A stretch of DNA of 64,000 nucleotides from Branchiostoma floridae (GCF_000003815.2 NC_049994.1:4756534-4820533); one strand, 5' to 3'. Shown: positions 1-10,735, counted from the stretch's first letter. Numbers and translations are program-made. The notes: a model not told the origin generated them from the sequence alone.

Positions 1-328
1 CGGTACGTGAAATATACTTAGTTTTCTATGGCACTTCCAGGTCCTGCCTACCTGCCTAAGTACCAAGTAGGAAGTACAAATCGCCAAATTTAGAACTCGG
101 CAACCTAGCGGGATAGAATTCTGGCGCAATATGTTATGCGTATTGTTTCATGCTATAGCTATCAGTTTCATCGATTGTCTGTATGCGACAGCGTTGAAAT
201 AAGTTGCTATCTTCCGCGCAGTGCTATATTTTCCTTGTCTTGAAGCAAATAAATGAGAATTGCAAGAATTCTTTACATTGCCTTGAGTCCTGCTGAAACA
301 CCTGAATGATAAACCTTACTGTAGCTCT
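1..328. other. No feature recognised
   Basis: I see no repeat family, open frame or RNA signature in this stretch. Confidence 0.5.
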
Positions 329-393
329 CGATAAGTGTGGTGGGTTCTTACACGTGCTCGAGATGTGGCTCTCCTCACACAAGAGATCATTTA

Positions 394-473
394 ACGCCCC
401 CCCCCTCCACTGGACATCTGGAAAGTGCAGCTAAGGCTGACAGGGCTATTCCAGTCTAAATAAAGGTGATTGG

Positions 474-534
<61 letters not shown>
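394..534 (+). mobile_element. 3' end of a non-LTR retrotransposon with GATT tail
   Basis: A short 3' untranslated piece ends in 'ccagtctaaataaaggtgat' and runs into a (GATT)n tail. This is the usual 5'-truncated, microsatellite-tailed end of CR1/L2-like LINEs. It interrupts an older SINE on the other strand. No coding sequence remains. Confidence 0.65.
466..533. repeat. (GATT)n microsatellite
   Basis: About 15 near-perfect tetranucleotide copies form the tail of the LINE fragment. The frame across it reads as poly-NQSI, an artefact of the repeat. Confidence 0.95.
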
Positions 535-600
535 CTTCCTATCCGAGTAAAGTGGGAAAATTCGTGTTAACGGTCTTTTGTAGGAGAAGAACATCAGGGC

Positions 601-836
601 ATATTTTTGGTTCCGAACCCAGGATATCATGGCGCCATGCGATGTCACGTTTACCTACATAATAATGCTCATGTCATTACCTAGATGGAGTACTTCCAGC
701 ACATATATGTTTAACTTAGATATTCATTTTGACTTGCATCATACAAATATCAGTGTCACTTTTATGGAGACTGTATGTGTATGCACGATCCTGAAAGCCT
801 GCCGATCGTATGATCAATGTACGATATTATTACTTT
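601..836. other. No feature recognised
   Basis: A 69-codon frame starts at 629, but it has no domain signature and is expected by chance in AT-rich DNA. Confidence 0.4.
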
Positions 837-924
837 GAAGGATATGATAGAATAGGGTACATTATAGGATATGATATGATAGAGTAGGGTACACTGTGGG
901 ATATGATATGATAGGATAGGATAT
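837..924. repeat. GGATATGATA minisatellite
   Basis: Three imperfect units of about 30 bp carry GATATGATA followed by a 'gtagggtacac'-like piece. The units shorten towards the right end. Confidence 0.8.
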
Positions 925-1329
925 TTCAAATTTCATTGTACATGGGAAACGCATCGTGAGCAAAAATACTTAGATAAACATAGATGTACTTTTTACACTG
1001 GAATTCTAGTTATACGGAGTTTCTATTTTCTAAATTTTACATTCAGATGTTTCTCCTAGTTTGTTAGGAGAATTTACGTCAAAAATATACTTTTCAATTT
1101 GTCTTTACGTCATTTGAACACATCCGAGTGCACATGCCGGCATAGAATCATTTTTCAAAGGACTATGGAGGCCGTACACTAGTTAAAACGATTGAAGAAA
1201 GGTTGCTTTTATAACAGATAATCATAACAGATATGACAGAACTATGAAAGAGTGTTTTCCATGTCAGGGAATAATTTCATTACTACGGTTGGAAAATCAC
1301 TAGGAAACAATGTCCTTTAGCAACCATGA
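925..1329. other. No feature recognised
   Basis: AT-rich sequence with no repeat or gene signal that I can name. It may include the 5' part of the LINE remnant that follows. Confidence 0.4.
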
Positions 1330-1494
1330 TCTACAGTATATGTACAGCCCTTCCCAAGTACATTATGGTTATTTCCTAGTACCGTCACTGAGTGGAATTC
1401 GTTGCCATCAAGTACAGTAGGCGGATTCACAATAGAAAGCTTCAAACAACATTTACAGTATGACTGCCCCATCCATGAAATCCTTCAGGGATAA
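1330..1494 (+). pseudogene. C-terminal end of a non-LTR retrotransposon reverse transcriptase
   Basis: An open stretch of 54 codons ends in a stop at 1492-1494. It contains FPSTVTEWNSLP, then about six residues later FTIESFKQHL. The 'P-x-T-x-x-WNSLP ... SFK-x-x-L' arrangement is the usual last segment of CR1/L2/Rex-type ORF2. A stop lies directly upstream, so this is a 5'-truncated insertion. The 3' UTR continues to about 1655 and ends in a (GAA)n tail. On its own the fragment can have no reverse transcriptase activity. Family identity is inferred from the motif only. Confidence 0.7.
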
Positions 1495-1655
1495 GGTGTC
1501 AAATCTACACTAACAGTTACAGTAGACCCCCCCAAGACATGCCATTATCTGAAGCTACAACAGACAACCTTCTGTACCAGCACCTCTGTTAAGAGTGACA
1601 GAAACATCAACAAGATGATGGTGGTGGGCACCTAAACACTACGAAGAAGAAGAAG
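1495..1655 (+). mobile_element. 3' UTR and (GAA)n tail of the LINE fragment
   Basis: Non-coding sequence following the reverse-transcriptase stop ends in 'tacgaagaagaagaag', a typical LINE terminal repeat. Confidence 0.6.
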
Positions 1656-1656
1656 C

Positions 1657-1740
1657 TGGAATTGCCCTGAGGAAGGTGACAGACTCTAACGGAAACGTGG
1701 GAAGTTAATTGTATATAGATCCTAGTTGGGAATAAAGAAT
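1657..1740 (+). mobile_element. Penelope-like 3' fragment with degraded hairpin motif
   Basis: The segment 1667-1696 reads CTGAGGA, a short imperfect stem, then GAAACGT. This is the same layout as the well-preserved hairpins at 12-18 kb. The stem is largely lost here. The piece ends in 'gggaataaagaatctt'. Assignment rests on similarity to the motif next to the Penelope endonuclease remnant at 38.0 kb. Confidence 0.45.
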
Positions 1741-1744
1741 CTTG

Positions 1745-2095
1745 TTATCCGTTGCTTTTATGATCATATTTGCCAAAGGCCATGGCGTTTTGATTTCTGC
1801 AGTAATGTTACTTTTTTCTGTAGACCCACCAACTGTTGATACGAAGATTTTGATTTGTCGTATGAAGATATCTTCAATACGCCTTGAGCTCTTAACAAAG
1901 CCTTAAGAGAACATGATTCTTGATATGCGTCACTAATCAACCTTTTTTCTAGCTGCATGCACAGAAAAGGCTAAAGAATCTATCTTCAAGCTGACATTGT
2001 CTTATTTTTGTCTCCTATTGGACTATCTAAAATTTGTGTTCACCTCATTTACATATCGACTGTTACTTTTGGTTAACTATTTTGGTTAGACTACA
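1745..2095. other. No feature recognised
   Basis: Nothing in this interval matches another part of the window or a family I know. Confidence 0.4.
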
Positions 2096-2099
2096 TGTC

Positions 2100-2235
2100 T
2101 TTCAGTCACCGACGAAAGGTTGTGGATGCTTTTTCAAACGTCTGATAGCTTGAAATATATAAACCCAGTTGCTTGAGTAACTGGCTACCTTGCATGTCAT
2201 ATTACAGGGATGTCTAACCGCCATTGACGCAAGGC
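2100..2235 (+). mobile_element. Dispersed repeat, sister of 30905-31045
   Basis: Shares 'cagttgcttgagtaactg' and 'ggatgtctaacc' with the copies at 30.9 kb and 53.0 kb, preceded by a degraded GACGAAAG...AAACGTCTGA hairpin. This is a Penelope-like fragment on the same reasoning. The hairpin core is too diverged to fold. Confidence 0.6.
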
Positions 2236-3830
2236 AAAGAATCGTTGGTAATGACAAGAGTACCACTTTGGTGAAACGAAATGAAACAAAAAAACACCTA
2301 CTTTTCTGGATGAACATGTTCTCCCTTGGTTCCCTGTAGTTCTCTTCGCTTCTGGTTCCGCCCTGACGGCTGACGCTTGCCTGCTCTTCTCTGCTCTCAG
2401 ATCTACAGGCTGAAGGCCTCCACTTTATGAGTACGACTTAGCCCACGTCCGCTTTCTGGTTCCGGCAAACGTGCCCACTCCCTCTGATCCTCCTCTCACT
2501 TTATCCGATGATCAATCAAGAGAGAGAGGTTAAGAAATACTTACGTAGGACTGATCTATTGCACCCTATGTACTCAAGCTAACTGCCGCAGAAAAAATAA
2601 AACCCTTCTTTCTTCATACACCCTAAGGGTGGGGGTGATACGCTGTTATGAAAATCTATTCTAATGAGATGCGGTTCTCACCGACGCCTACGACACAAGC
2701 AGGAAATGCCATTAACGGTTAGAAGTTGAAGATGTCACTTTGCACGCACATCCGTCACATTAAACATGGTGTACGTCACCTTTCTTCTCATTTTCATCCT
2801 TAAATTGGCGGTTTAGATGCAAGCAGCGAATCTTGAGAGAGAATTTCAAGAGCATCCACATGTGCAGTGCTAAATGACTGGGTGATTCCACGCACTAAGA
2901 TCTGAACAGGAATCCTTTTGGGCACTTTGTTGTTCTGTACGTAAAAATGTTGAACGTATGACTTACCTCGCGTCAATTATGTCTTCGTAGAAATCTATAG
3001 CTTATCATATCACTTTCATAGAACTTTTTTAATCTTCCACCTTTTATATACATTATACTTAGAATGTTGTGACGGGGAATAGTTTAAACCGCCTTCGTAG
3101 AAATGTATTAGATAAAAGTCAATTGACAAATTTTAGAGCGTTGATTACTATAAAATTAAGGCGATACATCATCACATCAGGATGGGATTGACAGTCGCAT
3201 ATCCCTCGTTAAGCACAATTAAGTTTGATTTTCTATTTTTATATCATTATATATACATGTGTTGATAACCTTTTAATAGCTAATTGTCTTATCCATCTAG
3301 TTATATTTCCTATTATACTAATGCATAAAACGTTGGCTAACTATGTAAATATGCTTGTTTATGAGAAACATTTGCAGTTATGAACCTATTAATTTGACAA
3401 AGAGAAATATACATATATGATGATTAAGTCAAGGATATGTTATTTGTATTGTTGGAAATATATAGTAGCGCAAATGTCAAGTTAGTCTTACTACAAATGT
3501 TTAAATCTATATATGCCGGTATAGCTATAGGGTATTTAGACAGCTATTATATATGTACTAAATTATTAAATCAAAATTTTCATTTTTTCTGGCAATCTTG
3601 CCATCAGTAGCACATTCAACGATCTAGGGACTACTTACTAAATGTTTTCAAATTGTAATGCGTTAGATACTTCTAAGATATTAGTATTGGTTAATTCACT
3701 CTTACTGCTCAATGTTTCTCAACACTATTCTATATTGCATCATTTAGAAAAGACAATCCAGTTGTCTTTTCTTGAGGATGTCTCCTATATGTCTTGAGGA
3801 TGTCCCCTCTCTCTGTCACATTAGAGGTTT
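2236..3830. other. No feature recognised, AT-rich
   Basis: About 1.6 kb without a repeat I can classify. From about 3000 it is strongly AT-rich. No open frame of note and no splice-flanked exon candidate could be defended. Confidence 0.4.
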
Positions 3831-3834
3831 ATTC

Positions 3835-3925
3835 ACCACGTTAAAGGGAATGGCTGGCACCCCCCCCCCCCCTGTAAAAATATACGCAGCTACTGAAACA
3901 GCAAGGAACACTAGCCACTACTGGG
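3835..3925 (+). mobile_element. SINE (family 1) 3' fragment
   Basis: Contains 'ctgtaaaaatatac...gctactgaaacagcaagga', the 3' block shared by all family-1 SINEs here. It is interrupted by a poly-C run at about 3861-3872. Confidence 0.7.
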
Positions 3926-3970
3926 GCCTGAATTAGGCCTGGAACTGTCATTTGGGTCCCCATTCAGAGA

Positions 3971-4038
3971 AACGCGACCGTTATGACGTCGCATAATCAT
4001 AACATTTAACATTAAGCGGAGTCATAACGGTCGCGTTT
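3971..4038. repeat. Inverted repeat around AACGCGACCGTTATGAC
   Basis: The 17-base arm at 3971-3987 is repeated in reverse complement at 4021-4037, separated by about 33 bp. A TGACGTC half palindrome lies at the inner edge of the left arm. It could be a small MITE, but I see no convincing target duplication. Confidence 0.75.
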
Positions 4039-4299
4039 TTCCAAGTGGAAAACCTGATGACCGCTTCACATTTAGTTGCCTATATCGGCACTTACAGAAA
4101 ATCAACGGTTCTGTAGTTCACAACTGAAACTTTGGATAGGTATTGATCATCAATTAGTAAAACATCTACATCAATCTACATCTCATACATGTCAGAGGCA
4201 AAACCTATACCGAACAGACCTTGTACTTCTTTACTACATCCTTAATTACTGCTCGGAGGTTTTGATTTTATCATATGCCCCCCTCCCTCTATCTCGTTA
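4039..4299. other. No feature recognised
   Basis: A 74-codon frame at 4076 has no recognisable domain. Confidence 0.4.
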
Positions 4300-4557
4300 A
4301 CCCTATTCACAGAGGGCAGCAGGATTCATTGCTGTTCAGTAGCCGCGGCCGGGTAAATCTTTACAGGGAGGGGTTGCTAGCCGTTCCCTCTAACTTTGTA
4401 GAGACGATCCTCGTTGTAAGTCCCTCCCGAACGACGGGTGCAGCCCCAACCGAGTTCCAGATTGAACCGGTTCTCCCGGTTATCAACGAAATTGGAACCA
4501 GGAGCTCAACTGTGAGGCTGCTACCAGTTGAGCTACAGGGACATCCTCGCCAGCTTT
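4300..4557 (-). mobile_element. SINE (family 1), nearly full length
   Basis: On the minus strand it opens with GGATGTCCCTGTAGCTCAAC, a pol III A-box (TAGCTCAACTGG), then a B-box-like GGTTCAATC. A 'gggactta'-type body follows and ends in 'gctactgaa'. The order matches the plus-strand copies at 8401 and 43545. The head is tRNA-derived. It is not a tRNA gene, because no acceptor stem closes. Confidence 0.8.
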
Positions 4558-4815
4558 ATGTAGCTGGTGTGGCGAGAAAATTCTTTCATGGCCGCTTGCA
4601 TAGAGGCAAGTTGTCTTGGGGCGCAGTTGGTGAATGGCATATACAGAAGTCTTTCAAAATCAGAACCTCATAATCGCTTCACATTCACCTGCCTCCATCA
4701 TGCCTTACCCCACCTCAGCACCTATAAAAGAGAAACTGTTTGGGAGCTTAGAGCTGCAAATTGTTACATGCACTATAAAGATGTGTATTATCATACAGGG
4801 TGTAATTTCAGTTTT

Positions 4816-5014
4816 CTACAGTAACTCAACTGGTAGCAGGAGCAGATTCTAATACGTTGTCAACTGGGGGGCCAAGAACAATCCTGGGTAGGGCATTACG
4901 TACGGTTGGGGCTGTCCTTGTCTTTCGGAAGGGATGTTTTGTGTTCGAGGATGTGCGTCAAGAGCGTTGAATGGAAGAGGCTAGCAACCCATTCCTGCTA
5001 CTGAAATAGTTATG
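4816..5014 (+). mobile_element. SINE (family 1), degenerate
   Basis: Starts near 'gtaactcaactggtagcagg' and carries 'cctgggtagggca', 'tctttcggaaggga' and 'tgctactgaaa' in family order. Several deletions are evident. Confidence 0.7.
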
Positions 5015-5322
5015 GCACTAGTAAAATAAATAGGATTGTGTCTGATAGTGACAAAATGTGATAGCACCCCTCTATCACATTAATTCATTAGTAAAATGAA
5101 AAGATTATGTCTGCTAGTAAAAAAATCGTGATAGCACCCCTCTATCACTATCAATTCACAAGTAAAATGAAACGATTGTGTCTGTCAGTGAAAAGAATGA
5201 TAGCACTCCCTTAATCACATTAATTCACTAGTATAAGATTTTTAAAAACTGGTCCAAACTTGTGTCTACTAGAGAAAAAAATGTGATAGCACCCCTCTAT
5301 CACATCAGTTCACTATTGTGTA
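5015..5322. repeat. Tandem hairpin-bearing repeat, about 70 bp, four units
   Basis: Units at about 5058, 5128, 5197 and 5283 each carry GTGATAGCACCCCTCTATCAC or a variant. This is a 7-bp stem (GTGATAG/CTATCAC) with a short C-rich loop, followed by 'attaattcactagtaaaatg'. Spacing is 70, 69 and 86 bp. The third unit has lost the start of the stem. Confidence 0.85.
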
Positions 5323-5401
5323 GACAATCATTTGAAATAACAGTTCGAAAACACATTATCACAACATTTCCAACCATCACGTTTTCTGTCCTAAAATACT
5401 A

Positions 5402-5501
5402 TAGCCTGGAATCCAGCCGTGTTGTGCTTTGGTCTTCCATATTGGCAGGAAGCGTACCTTAGGGGAGCGACCAAAGCACAACACGGCTGGATTCCAGGCT
5501 A
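5402..5501. mobile_element. 100-bp palindromic MITE with 9-bp target duplication
   Basis: Perfect 33-bp terminal inverted repeats start TAGCCTGGAATCCA at 5402-5434 and 5469-5501, with a 34-bp unique centre. AAAATACTA at 5393-5401 is duplicated exactly at 5502-5510. A 9-bp duplication with long TIRs is typical of Mutator-like transposons, though no transposase is present to confirm it. A sister with the same termini lies at 63215. Confidence 0.9.
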
Positions 5502-5510
5502 AAAATACTA

Positions 5511-6290
5511 TTCAGGGTTAAATAAATGTGTTAGATAATCACGCCAACATTTGCCATCAGGCACTACAAGGGGCCACCTAAGGAATATGAATTACAGCCG
5601 GAAGTATTTGAGGAATGACTTTTAACAACTTTCTTACGCTGAACCACGTCACCATATATGACGTTTTACACAACTCAAGTAGACACTTATCAAATGCTGT
5701 GCTACTTCGTCACGGGGCAACTTTAATGATTGCATTGCTTTTTAAGGCTACGACAAAGTACAGTCAATACTGACCAAAGGGTTTCTACTGAAAAATAAAC
5801 GGCAAAAGAGAAAAATACCCCTGTTCAAAAGACATTGAAAAATTTCTCAAGTACACGTTAGATGGCATATGTACATAGAATATGTGTAATTTGTTTTTAT
5901 AATTCGTGCTTCATTTTAATACAGAGAGAGCGATGTAATGTTTTTAGTACATAGGCAAAACACCAATACGGTTGTTCAGTACATTTGAGTGCGGAATACT
6001 ATTCTCACGTTTCCCAACCGGGGCCCGGTCGGTCCGTGAACAAGAAATCATAGTCTGTAGTAATAAATATCCGCTAGCAGTTTCAATAACTTTTGATACG
6101 TGTAGTACGTTGAATAGTTCTTGGCCATAAGTACATTGACGGCTGTATGGTAAATGAAAATTTCAGTCATATAGCTTTGAACTATAAGACGTTTATTGAT
6201 GGTAAAAGTATATTTTTTTTCATGTTTGCTGCCTTACGGACGATGGGCATGTGGGGCATGACGCCCGTCACAAAATTATGTTATGTGTCG
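5511..6290. other. No feature recognised
   Basis: No repeat or exon signal that I can name. A 75-codon frame at 6147 runs into the following minisatellite. Confidence 0.4.
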
Positions 6291-6722
6291 TTTGATTTAA
6301 TACGTAGCCGTGCTATGACGTTTCCAAGTGGGAGAAAAGCTATTGAATCATGTGAGATCAATATGTTATTGTGATGAAATTTGGTATGTGAGTAGTTATT
6401 TGATTTAATACGTAGCCGTGCTATGACGTTTCCAAGTGGGAGAAAAGCTATTGAATCATGTGAGATCAATGTGTTATTGTGATGAAATTTAGTATGTGAG
6501 TATTTATTTGATTTAATACGTAGCCGTGCTATGACGTTTCCAAGTGGGAGAGAAGCTATTGAATCATGTAAGATCAATATGTTATTGTGATGAAATTTAG
6601 TATGTGAGTATTTATTTGATTTAATACGTAGCCGTGCTATGACGTTTCCAAGTGGGAGAGAAGCTATTGAATCATGTGAGATCAATATGTCATTGTGATG
6701 AAATTTAGTATGTGAGTAGTTA
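6291..6722. repeat. 108-bp minisatellite, four copies
   Basis: Copies start at 6291, 6399, 6507 and 6615 with TTTGATTTAATACGTAGCC and differ by only a few bases. Because 108 is a multiple of three, the minus strand stays open for 134 codons and reads as four near-identical 36-residue units. I take that frame as a by-product of the array. Confidence 0.95.
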
Positions 6723-7047
6723 TTGGAAAGTTAAGGGTCATGGTTGATTTTGCCCCCCCCCCCCCAGTAGATTTCCTTGGTACTGCAGTAGACCATCCGG
6801 TTTCTGCATCTTTTGTCATACACCATTTGTAACTTTCTTGTATGAACTTACCGATTCCTCATGAATTGAAATGGAAAACTTACAAATAGTTCTGAGGAAA
6901 TGCAACATATATCATATTCATGTTAGGTGAATATCGCAGGAAATTGAAATCGGTAACAGTATATAATCTGAATAATTTTGATCATGGTGGCTTTTAAGTT
7001 AGTATAGGTTAGGTAGCTTTGTTAAAAGACACAATAAGAAACTTTCA
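6723..7047. other. No feature recognised
   Basis: Contains a poly-C run at about 6753-6765. Otherwise unremarkable. Confidence 0.4.
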
Positions 7048-7350
7048 GTCATTCATTTATCCATTCATTAATTCATCCATCCATTCATTCATTCATCCAT
7101 TCATCCATCCATCCATCCATCCATCCATCCATCCATCCATCCATCCATCCATCCATCTATCCATTCATCCATCCATCCATCCATCCATCCATCCATCCAT
7201 CCATCCATCCATCCATCCATTCATCCATCCATCCATCCATCCATCCATCCATCCATCCATCCATCCATCCATCCATCCATCCATCCATCCATCCATCCAT
7301 CCATTCATTTAGCCATCCATTCATTTAGCCATTAATTAATTCGTTCGTTC
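7048..7350. repeat. (CCAT)n microsatellite array
   Basis: About 270 bp of almost pure CCAT with occasional ATTC variants at the edges. The plus frame across it reads as poly-HPSI and is not a gene. Confidence 0.97.
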
Positions 7351-8400
7351 TTCAATACTACGTTATTTGTCTATTATGTATCACGTGCAAGCAAAAGTAT
7401 GTATTTCATATTTTTTGTTCCATATATTTGCCAATTCCAATAACTGTGAAAGGATATTCGTTTTAAAAGTCGTAACATCAGTAGGAATTGCTCAGGCGTT
7501 ATGTAAAAGAAGAAAACAAGTGAGACCCGAATCTGATCAAATTTCTATCTGACATCTCTTGATGACATCATGTGAAATTGAATCCATTCAGAACTTCGTA
7601 CAAAAAGGGCCGAGATGGAACGCCGCTTTAAACACGTCACTCTTGTCCATTGAAGAAAAAAGAAGCTTATCAAGTTATCCACGTGGGAGCCCAGAAGTTG
7701 TATAATCTCATTTATCTGTGCAAAAGAGATTTGAGAGTTCGTAAATGAGTGTTTTAATCTGCCAACCTTTAGATCTGACATGTACACTTCAGATGTGATA
7801 CCTTGCTCTTTGACATAACTTATCTATGCACCATTATCAAGCTAATAAGTTTGATATCGGACGACGTACTTTATCGCTGTTACCATCTGGATAATTATCA
7901 TAGGTCGTTCGGCTTGACGTAAGGTCAGTCCTAGAACCAATAATCCGGTTCAACCGACGCTTACACCCCACAATTACGTTTTCATAAAATCAGAAGACTT
8001 GAGGCTATCATTAAAGAGGTACGGGTTAACGTCACAGGTGTAACATGACACGGGAAAAGCCCCAGGAAAGTAAAATATCATTAACAGTTTGGGAAAGTTG
8101 TCCAGGATAATGAATTTTTGCGTTAATTAAGGGTTAATGACCCACCCTAAGGTGTATACGTTGCCATAATGCATGGTCCGTTCTTATAACCACCGAATGA
8201 ACGGCCGAGCGCAGCGTGTTGAAATTTTTAACACCTGGATTGGTCAGGTGTTAACATTTTTTTTAATACCTGGAAAACTTTAAACACCCAGCTTGGCAGA
8301 TCTCTACGTGTTACGGCGTCATACACAACATGAACTGGGGACTTCTCATTGGTCGACGTCGCCTGGCTATATGATAAGGACAAATCACATACACTTTTCA
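7351..8400. other. No feature recognised
   Basis: About 1 kb with no classified repeat. An 80-codon minus frame at 7545-7787 has AG/GT dinucleotides inside it but no supporting evidence for an exon. Confidence 0.35.
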
Positions 8401-8690
8401 TGGATGTCCCTGTAGCTCAACTGATAGCAGCATCACAGTTGAGCTCGATCGTGGACTGGTTTCAAGTAGTTCATAACTGGAAGATTTCGGTCAAATCCTT
8501 GGTAAGCTTCTAGGGGTTGAAACCGTCTTTCGGAAAGGGCGTAAAATGGGGTTCCCTTGTTCGAGGAAGTACTTCAATGGGCAAACCCTCCCTGTGAAAA
8601 TGCATGTACCCTGGTACTGCAACAGCAAGGAAATTAAACTAGCTGACCTATGTGTCATTAAGCACTACAATGGTGCGAACGCATCAATTT
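8401..8690 (+). mobile_element. SINE (family 1), full length
   Basis: Opens GGATGTCCCTGTAGCTCAAC with an A-box and a weak B-box. It continues through 'tctttcggaaagggcgtaaa' and 'ctgcaacagcaaggaaa' and ends 'gcactacaatggtgcgaacg'. It is moderately diverged from the 43545 copy. Confidence 0.8.
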
Positions 8691-9376
8691 CTCCCCAAGA
8701 AACTGGTGGGTCGCTGTAAGCCAAAATCGGCGCTTAGAAATATAAAAAGAGCGTGGAAATTTTGTAAGATCTCCAGAAAATCAGCGGAAGTTAATTATTT
8801 TTGATGAACTGATGATTTCTATCGTCCGTCATCGGCTTAGAGAGACGCAACCCGCCTTGGGAAAATCGGCGTCGTGCGCCGACACCCCCCTCCCCACTCC
8901 AGTTCTGATCAGTCGCCGCGGTGACCGTGCTGACGTTTTTGTTGCCATTTCCCTCCGATTTATATAATAATCGTCATCAATTGCCACCGCAGAAGCAAAA
9001 AGAGTCCGAAATGTATGCATTTTTAAATGCGTAAGACACTTTCAAAATCGTCTCCGGCAAGCCACTCAAATTCCACGAGATTTCTATGCGATTTTATAGG
9101 TGCGCGAGCCGTTTCGCGTAGAAAGGCAAATCGGCAGCCAGGTACAAATAATTTTGCGATATTGTTTGTGTAGCGTGGCGTCATTTATGAATATTAAGAA
9201 GGAGGAACTAGCCTTCGTTGGGTTTGTCCTCAGTGGTAGTTGCTAAAGATAGTAAAAGATGTCCCTGAAGTGAACTAGACAGCCACAGACATGACAAAAA
9301 GTTAGTGTTAGTTTGCTTCTCAAATTTGCTCAGATATGGCTCTAAAATGCACCAGAGAGCCTCCATTTCTTATAAA
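8691..9376. other. GC-richer unclassified stretch
   Basis: The interval 8820-9150 is richer in CpG than its surroundings, with a 'tatataataat' run near 8960. It could be a promoter region, but no initiator, exon or coding frame supports that. No repeat is recognised. Confidence 0.3.
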
Positions 9377-9575
9377 TTTTCTGGGGGAGGCCCCCCATAC
9401 CCCCCCAACGAGAGGCGTGAACCCCCCTCTCGGGCCCTCCCCCCGCGCCGCGGCTGGGGGCGCGCCCCCCCCCCCNNNNNNNNNNNNNNNNNNNNNNNNN
9501 NNNNNNNNNNNNNNNNNNNNNNNNNNNNNNNNNNNNNNNNNNNNNNNNNNNNNNNNNNNNNNNNNNNNNNNNNNN
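9377..9575. other. C-rich low complexity and 100-N gap
   Basis: A C/G-rich run (9377-9475) leads directly into exactly 100 Ns at 9476-9575. The fixed length suggests a placeholder gap of unknown true size, probably caused by the GC-rich sequence. Confidence 0.95.
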
Positions 9576-10010
9576 TCAAATCTTGGATGACAATTGGTGA
9601 TATACTCTTGTGTGCCCATGTACCATTGATACATTTTTGTAGTATTTGTAGTATTTTATAAAACAGAGTAAATTACGCGTTCTGCAATTTCTATCCCTGA
9701 ATTGGTTTGAAGCAAGAAAAAAAGTGAAACAAGGTTATTGTGTCTACGAAAGGAGTGATATGGCCGAAGGGACTGAGTGTAATACACAAAAGGCAGGATG
9801 TTAGGTAGAGTTGAATATCTTTAATTTTTTGTTTCCTTTCCTCTGAAATGAGATCTTGCACTGTGAAATGGTAAATTTTCTGGGGGTTTGATTTTCGCAG
9901 TGGAGAGAAAATGGAGTATTCGCGCGGTGGCTTTGAGTTCATGGTTGAAACAAGGGATAGGCGGGATGAGGACAAAACAAAAAAGTTGCAGTGGTATAAA
10001 AAATTGTAAT
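9576..10010. other. No feature recognised
   Basis: Frames of about 94-106 codons overlap here without any domain signature. The right end abuts a MITE. Confidence 0.4.
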
Positions 10011-10018
10011 GACAGTGA

Positions 10019-10451
10019 TAGGGCTGGGTATCGGTACAGCGTACCGGTACAAAACCGGTTTTTCTTATTGGACCGGTCCAGAAAAAACGGACCTGAAAAA
10101 ATTGGGTGGACCGAATGTTGGACCGATTGGAAATTTAACAGATTATTTTATAAGGCATTCAAACGTTTTGGCGCTTGCAGGTGGAAAAAAATAACAAGAG
10201 TGAAGTAGAGTCGAGTTTATAATAGTTTCTACCAAGTTTTACAGACAATCGTACAGGTGCAGCTAGCGTTGTAGGATTTTAAAACGTCAGTGTAAGTCTA
10301 ATACACCACCAAACAGATTTCTTTCTAGTGAAATAGACCATTGGTATGAGTCATACTGAATCAGTTCCAGGTTCAGGTCCGGACCTGGACCTGATCCTTT
10401 GGACCTGAACCGGACCTGGACCTGAATTTTTTGTACCGGTACCCACCCCTA
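10019..10451 (+). mobile_element. 433-bp hAT-type MITE with perfect 8-bp target duplication
   Basis: The termini read TAGGGCTGGGTATCGGTAC and, inverted, TAGGGGTGGGTACCGGTAC. GACAGTGA at 10011-10018 is duplicated at 10452-10459. Short TIRs plus an 8-bp duplication are the hallmark of hAT transposons, and no transposase remains. Six further copies or fragments of the family lie in this window, and the 40759 copy has exactly the same length. Confidence 0.9.
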
Positions 10452-10559
10452 GACAGTGATATGGAACAAGTTAAGCTAACTGTAGAGCCATTTTCTACTA
10501 GTCGTGACAGAGAGGACAGACGCTATATATACAGCTTTTACGGGTTTGTTGTAAATTTT

Positions 10560-10735
10560 CCTGTCTGTCTTTAACAATGAATAGAAGACCACGGCTTAAC
10601 GTCCTTTCCTAAGGACTAAAACCCTTTCCGGTATCATACGTGTCTGGTGTGCGACACAGCCGGAATCGAACTCACGACTTCTAGTTCCAGCGGCAGGGCC
10701 GCTTACCACGGGACTAAGCGACCAACCAAACAAAT
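10560..10735 (-). mobile_element. tRNA-headed SINE, short copy
   Basis: Read on the minus strand it opens 'ggttggtcgcttagtcccgt' (A-box region) and has a clear B-box GTTCGATTCC. A body with 'aggaaaggacgttaag' follows, resembling family 2. The ends do not pair into an acceptor stem, so it is not a functional tRNA. Confidence 0.7.

Larger units (their letters stand above)
329..600 (-). mobile_element. tRNA-headed SINE (family 2) fragment, interrupted by a LINE tail
   Basis: Read on the minus strand, the body shows the family-2 landmarks seen in full at 45431 and 58411: a 'tcggataggacgttaaat' block and a 'gttaaagaaccc'-like block. The tRNA-like head is missing. A LINE 3' end at about 394-534 splits the body, so the SINE was here first. 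About 20 bases next to the break are also missing compared with the full copies. Confidence 0.65.

Noticed and set aside
7019-7312. 97-codon plus-strand frame rich in HPSI
   Set aside because: It is a translation of the CCAT microsatellite.
7545-7787. 80-codon minus frame as a possible exon
   Set aside because: Internal AG and GT dinucleotides are compatible with an exon, but there is no domain, neighbour exon or repeat of the pattern.
9305-9661. Frames of 69-118 codons crossing 9476-9575 (likewise at 35.6 kb and 55.1 kb)
   Set aside because: They are open only because the Ns carry no stops.
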